7,219 nucleotides of DNA. It comes from Desulfobacteraceae bacterium. GTDB taxonomy: Bacteria; Desulfobacterota; Desulfobacteria; Desulfobacterales; Desulfobacteraceae. Location: assembly GCA_022712835.1 (NCBI GenBank), contig JAFLJU010000299.1:1-7219 (forward strand), given 5' to 3'. A model generated the notes under the pieces. That model ran no database searches, was not told where the DNA came from, and worked only from the letters and a program-made list of their open reading frames with translations. The position numbers and the translations under genes were made by a program. Position 1 is the first letter of the stretch; every line of letters starts with the position of its first letter. This document shows, in pieces, positions 5,588 through 7,219 of this stretch.

Positions 5588-5950
5588 ATGAATATTGCTT
5601 CCATGCTTGAAGATATAAAAAAACATCCCGATTACCCAAAGGCTGGCATGGTGTTGTGTCATAACGGGGTTGTCCGGGCCACCTCCAGGGAAGGGGAAAC
5701 TGTCACAGGGCTTTCCCTCACCGTGGACCATGCCAGGCTTGCTCAGATAGTTGAACAGCAGAAATTAACCCCCGGTATTGTGGAGATCCTGGTTCACATA
5801 GAAGAAAAAAAACACCTGGCCGTGGGGGATGATGTGATGTTTCTTTTGGTGGCAGGAGATATCCGGGAAACCGTGATCAAAACCCTGACCGATACCTTGA
5901 ACCTGATCAAATCAGAAGTCACTGAAAAAACACAATTTTTTGTAAAATAA
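5588..5950 (+). CDS. moaE: Divergent MoaE-like molybdopterin synthase large subunit
   Basis: MoaE is the catalytic subunit of molybdopterin synthase and uses thiocarboxylated MoaD to add the dithiolene sulfurs to cPMP. This 120-aa protein is shorter than the usual ~150. By eye, GMVLCHNGVVRATSREGETV (20-39) aligns with the family's FxGxVR...GxxV segment, with R30 matching the conserved VR arginine. VHIEEKKHLAVGDDVMFLLVAG (69-90) aligns with the IHRxGxLxVGE segment, and the helix 91-109 ends in NLIK. K108 and K114 are candidates for the two catalytic lysines. The hallmark HR pairs and the C-terminal WK(K/R)E motif are absent. Position between mobA and moaC, with a clear AGAGGAG ribosome binding site 6 bases upstream, supports a Moco role. 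It could instead be a degenerate or repurposed MoaE, or a MoaE-fold partner. No moaD is adjacent. Confidence 0.75.
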   Translation: MNIASMLEDIKKHPDYPKAGMVLCHNGVVRATSREGETVTGLSLTVDHARLAQIVEQQKLTPGIVEILVHIEEKKHLAVGDDVMFLLVAGDIRETVIKTLTDTLNLIKSEVTEKTQFFVK

Positions 5951-5974
5951 GATAAGGTAAAATAAAGGAAAGAA

Positions 5975-6475
5975 ATGATGACGGATTTTACGCACCTTGA
6001 TGCCGAGGGCCGGGTCAGAATGGTGGATGTGGGGGAAAAAAAAGAAAGCAAACGGGTGGCCATTGCCATGGGGTCCATTGCCATGGAGCCTGGGACACTG
6101 GACCGTATTGTGGATGAACGGGTGAAAAAGGGGAACGTTTTAGAGACCGCTCGCATTGCCGGGGTCATGGCCGCTAAAAAAACTGCAGACCTGATCCCCA
6201 TGTGTCATCCCTTGAATATCACCCATGCCAGGATCGATTTTGTTCCAGACAAGGAGGCCTCTTTGATCCATATCGAGGCCGAGGTTTCTTTGACCGGCCG
6301 GACCGGTGTGGAAATGGAAGCCATGACCGCCGTTTGTGTGGCTGCCCTGACCATCTATGACATGTGTAAATCCTATGACAAGGCAATGGTCATTTCCGGG
6401 ATTTACCTGAAATCAAAGTCAGGTGGCAAGAGCGGCACCTACATAGCCGGGGCCAATGGAAACCCTGCAAAATAG
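5975..6475 (+). CDS. moaC: MoaC, cyclic pyranopterin monophosphate synthase
   Basis: MoaC converts the MoaA product 3',8-cyclo-7,8-dihydro-GTP into cyclic pyranopterin monophosphate (cPMP), the first stable Moco intermediate, and acts as a hexamer in the cytosol. The 166-aa product is full length. It opens with THLDAEGRVRMVDVGEK and contains KKTADLIPMCHPL (68-80), GVEMEAMTAVCVAAL (111-125), and DMCK (129-132). The catalytic residues known from E. coli map to K51, H78, D129 and K132, and all are present. AAAGGAA upstream places either ATG 5975 or ATG 5978 at acceptable spacing; the first is used. The gene follows moaE by 24 bases, and its last codons overlap the start of rmuC by 20 bases. MoaA, which makes its substrate, is not in this window. 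Confidence 0.97.
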   Translation: MMTDFTHLDAEGRVRMVDVGEKKESKRVAIAMGSIAMEPGTLDRIVDERVKKGNVLETARIAGVMAAKKTADLIPMCHPLNITHARIDFVPDKEASLIHIEAEVSLTGRTGVEMEAMTAVCVAALTIYDMCKSYDKAMVISGIYLKSKSGGKSGTYIAGANGNPAK

Positions 6476-7219
6476 CCTGGTTTTACTGGACCCTGTTACC
6501 CTGGTCGGGATTGGCCTTGGACTAGGGTTTTGTATCGGCGTTATTTTGAGTGTTTTCCTGGCCCGTTCCTCGTCCTTGTTTTTTTCAGCAAGGCTTAAGG
6601 AGTTGTCATCCCAGGCGCTAAACGAGAATACGAATCAATTTATGGATCTTGCCCAATCCTATTTCAGCGGATATGTCAGGGAAGCCAGAAAAGAGTTTGA
6701 CATCAAAGGGGACGAGATCTTAAGGACCGTTGACCCAGTTCATAAGATTTTGGATAAATATGAAGTCCATCTGGGGCTCATGGAAAAAGACCGGGCAAAC
6801 GCTTACGGGGCGATAACAGAGCGCCTTCGGGAAATGGCCCGGGCTCAGATTCATCTGACCCAGGAGACCGGCAATCTGGTCAAAGCCCTCAGGCAACCCC
6901 ATGTCCGGGGGCGATGGGGGGAGATCACCCTGAAAAAAGTGGCGGAACTGGCCGGCATGGTGGACCATTGCGATTTTGAAGAACAAATGACAAAGGGGTC
7001 AGGAAAAGGGAGCTTGCGGCCGGATATGGTGGTGACCCTGCCCGGGAACCGGCAGATACTGGTGGATGCAAAGGTCCCCCTGATCGCCTATCTGGATGCA
7101 CTGGAAGCTAGCGATGACAAGGAAAGAAAGGCGCGAATGAAGGACCATGCCCGCCAGGTGCTGGCCCATATTGCCAATTTGTCTTCAAAGGAATATACGG
7201 CTCATTTTTCCCCCACTCC
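6456..7219 (+). CDS. rmuC: RmuC family DNA recombination protein, N-terminal part (runs off window)
   Basis: The frame from ATG 6456 stays open to the window end and gives 254 residues of a family usually 400-475 long. An N-terminal membrane anchor (about 14-36) and a helical, probably coiled-coil region (about 45-145) precede the RmuC domain. Its signatures are RGRWGEITLKKVAEL (151-165), RPDMVVTLPGNRQILVDAKVPL (188-209) and LSSKEY (242-247). RPD plus DAK (204-206) correspond to the PD-(D/E)xK nuclease-like core. RmuC was found as a factor limiting inversions between short inverted repeats; its biochemical action is inferred from the nuclease fold. The ATG lies inside moaC, in another frame, 20 bases before its end, with GGGG shortly upstream, so translation is probably coupled to moaC. 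The N-terminal anchor, as in E. coli RmuC, supports this start. The C-terminal half cannot be judged. Confidence 0.92.
   Translation, partial: METLQNSLVLLDPVTLVGIGLGLGFCIGVILSVFLARSSSLFFSARLKELSSQALNENTNQFMDLAQSYFSGYVREARKEFDIKGDEILRTVDPVHKILDKYEVHLGLMEKDRANAYGAITERLREMARAQIHLTQETGNLVKALRQPHVRGRWGEITLKKVAELAGMVDHCDFEEQMTKGSGKGSLRPDMVVTLPGNRQILVDAKVPLIAYLDALEASDDKERKARMKDHARQVLAHIANLSSKEYTAHFSPT

Noticed and set aside
5794..6201. Minus-strand open frame of 135 codons across moaE and moaC
   Set aside because: It is a shadow of the two plus-strand genes, with Ser/Thr/Arg-rich composition typical of antisense frames.

Overview
The window looks like chromosomal DNA of a Gram-negative anaerobe. 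A delta-proteobacterial sulfate reducer of the Desulfobacterales type is my best guess. It rests on recalled resemblance of the MobA, MoaE and 131-aa hypothetical proteins to that group, on the mixed AT/GC composition, and on the emphasis on molybdenum cofactor (Moco) synthesis. No rRNA, tRNA, CRISPR array, transposase or integrase is visible.

Layout. (1) Positions 2-706 hold the 3' two thirds of ychF, cut by the window edge. (2) After a 158-base AT-rich spacer with an extended -10 promoter and inverted repeats, a two-gene plus-strand unit encodes a small serine-rich lipoprotein (865-1287) and a 644-aa secreted protein (1331-3265). The latter has a His...Asn-Cys arrangement like the DUF4105/Lnb papain-like family. 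(3) A short convergent junction carries two hairpins. (4) A minus-strand operon, read from 4760 down to 3323, runs pyrR, moaB, then an unrecognised 131-aa protein; the coding regions overlap by 4 nt or lie 2 nt apart. (5) From a divergent intergenic region (4761-4932) a plus-strand operon runs mobA, a divergent moaE, moaC, and the start of rmuC, which overlaps the end of moaC and leaves the window.

How the genes work together. MoaC makes cyclic pyranopterin monophosphate after the MoaA step. The MoaE-like protein would convert this to molybdopterin with a MoaD partner. MoaB would adenylylate molybdopterin ahead of molybdenum insertion. MobA would attach GMP to give the guanine dinucleotide form used by formate dehydrogenase/DMSO-reductase type enzymes. 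MoaA, MoaD and MoeA are not in the window and must be encoded elsewhere if the pathway is complete. PyrR (pyrimidine regulation) and RmuC (DNA maintenance) look like passengers in these transcription units.

Most of the window is ordinary housekeeping sequence. The part most worth attention is the AT-rich lipoprotein plus DUF4105/Lnb-like pair. After it come the atypical MoaE and the unknown protein co-transcribed with pyrR-moaB.
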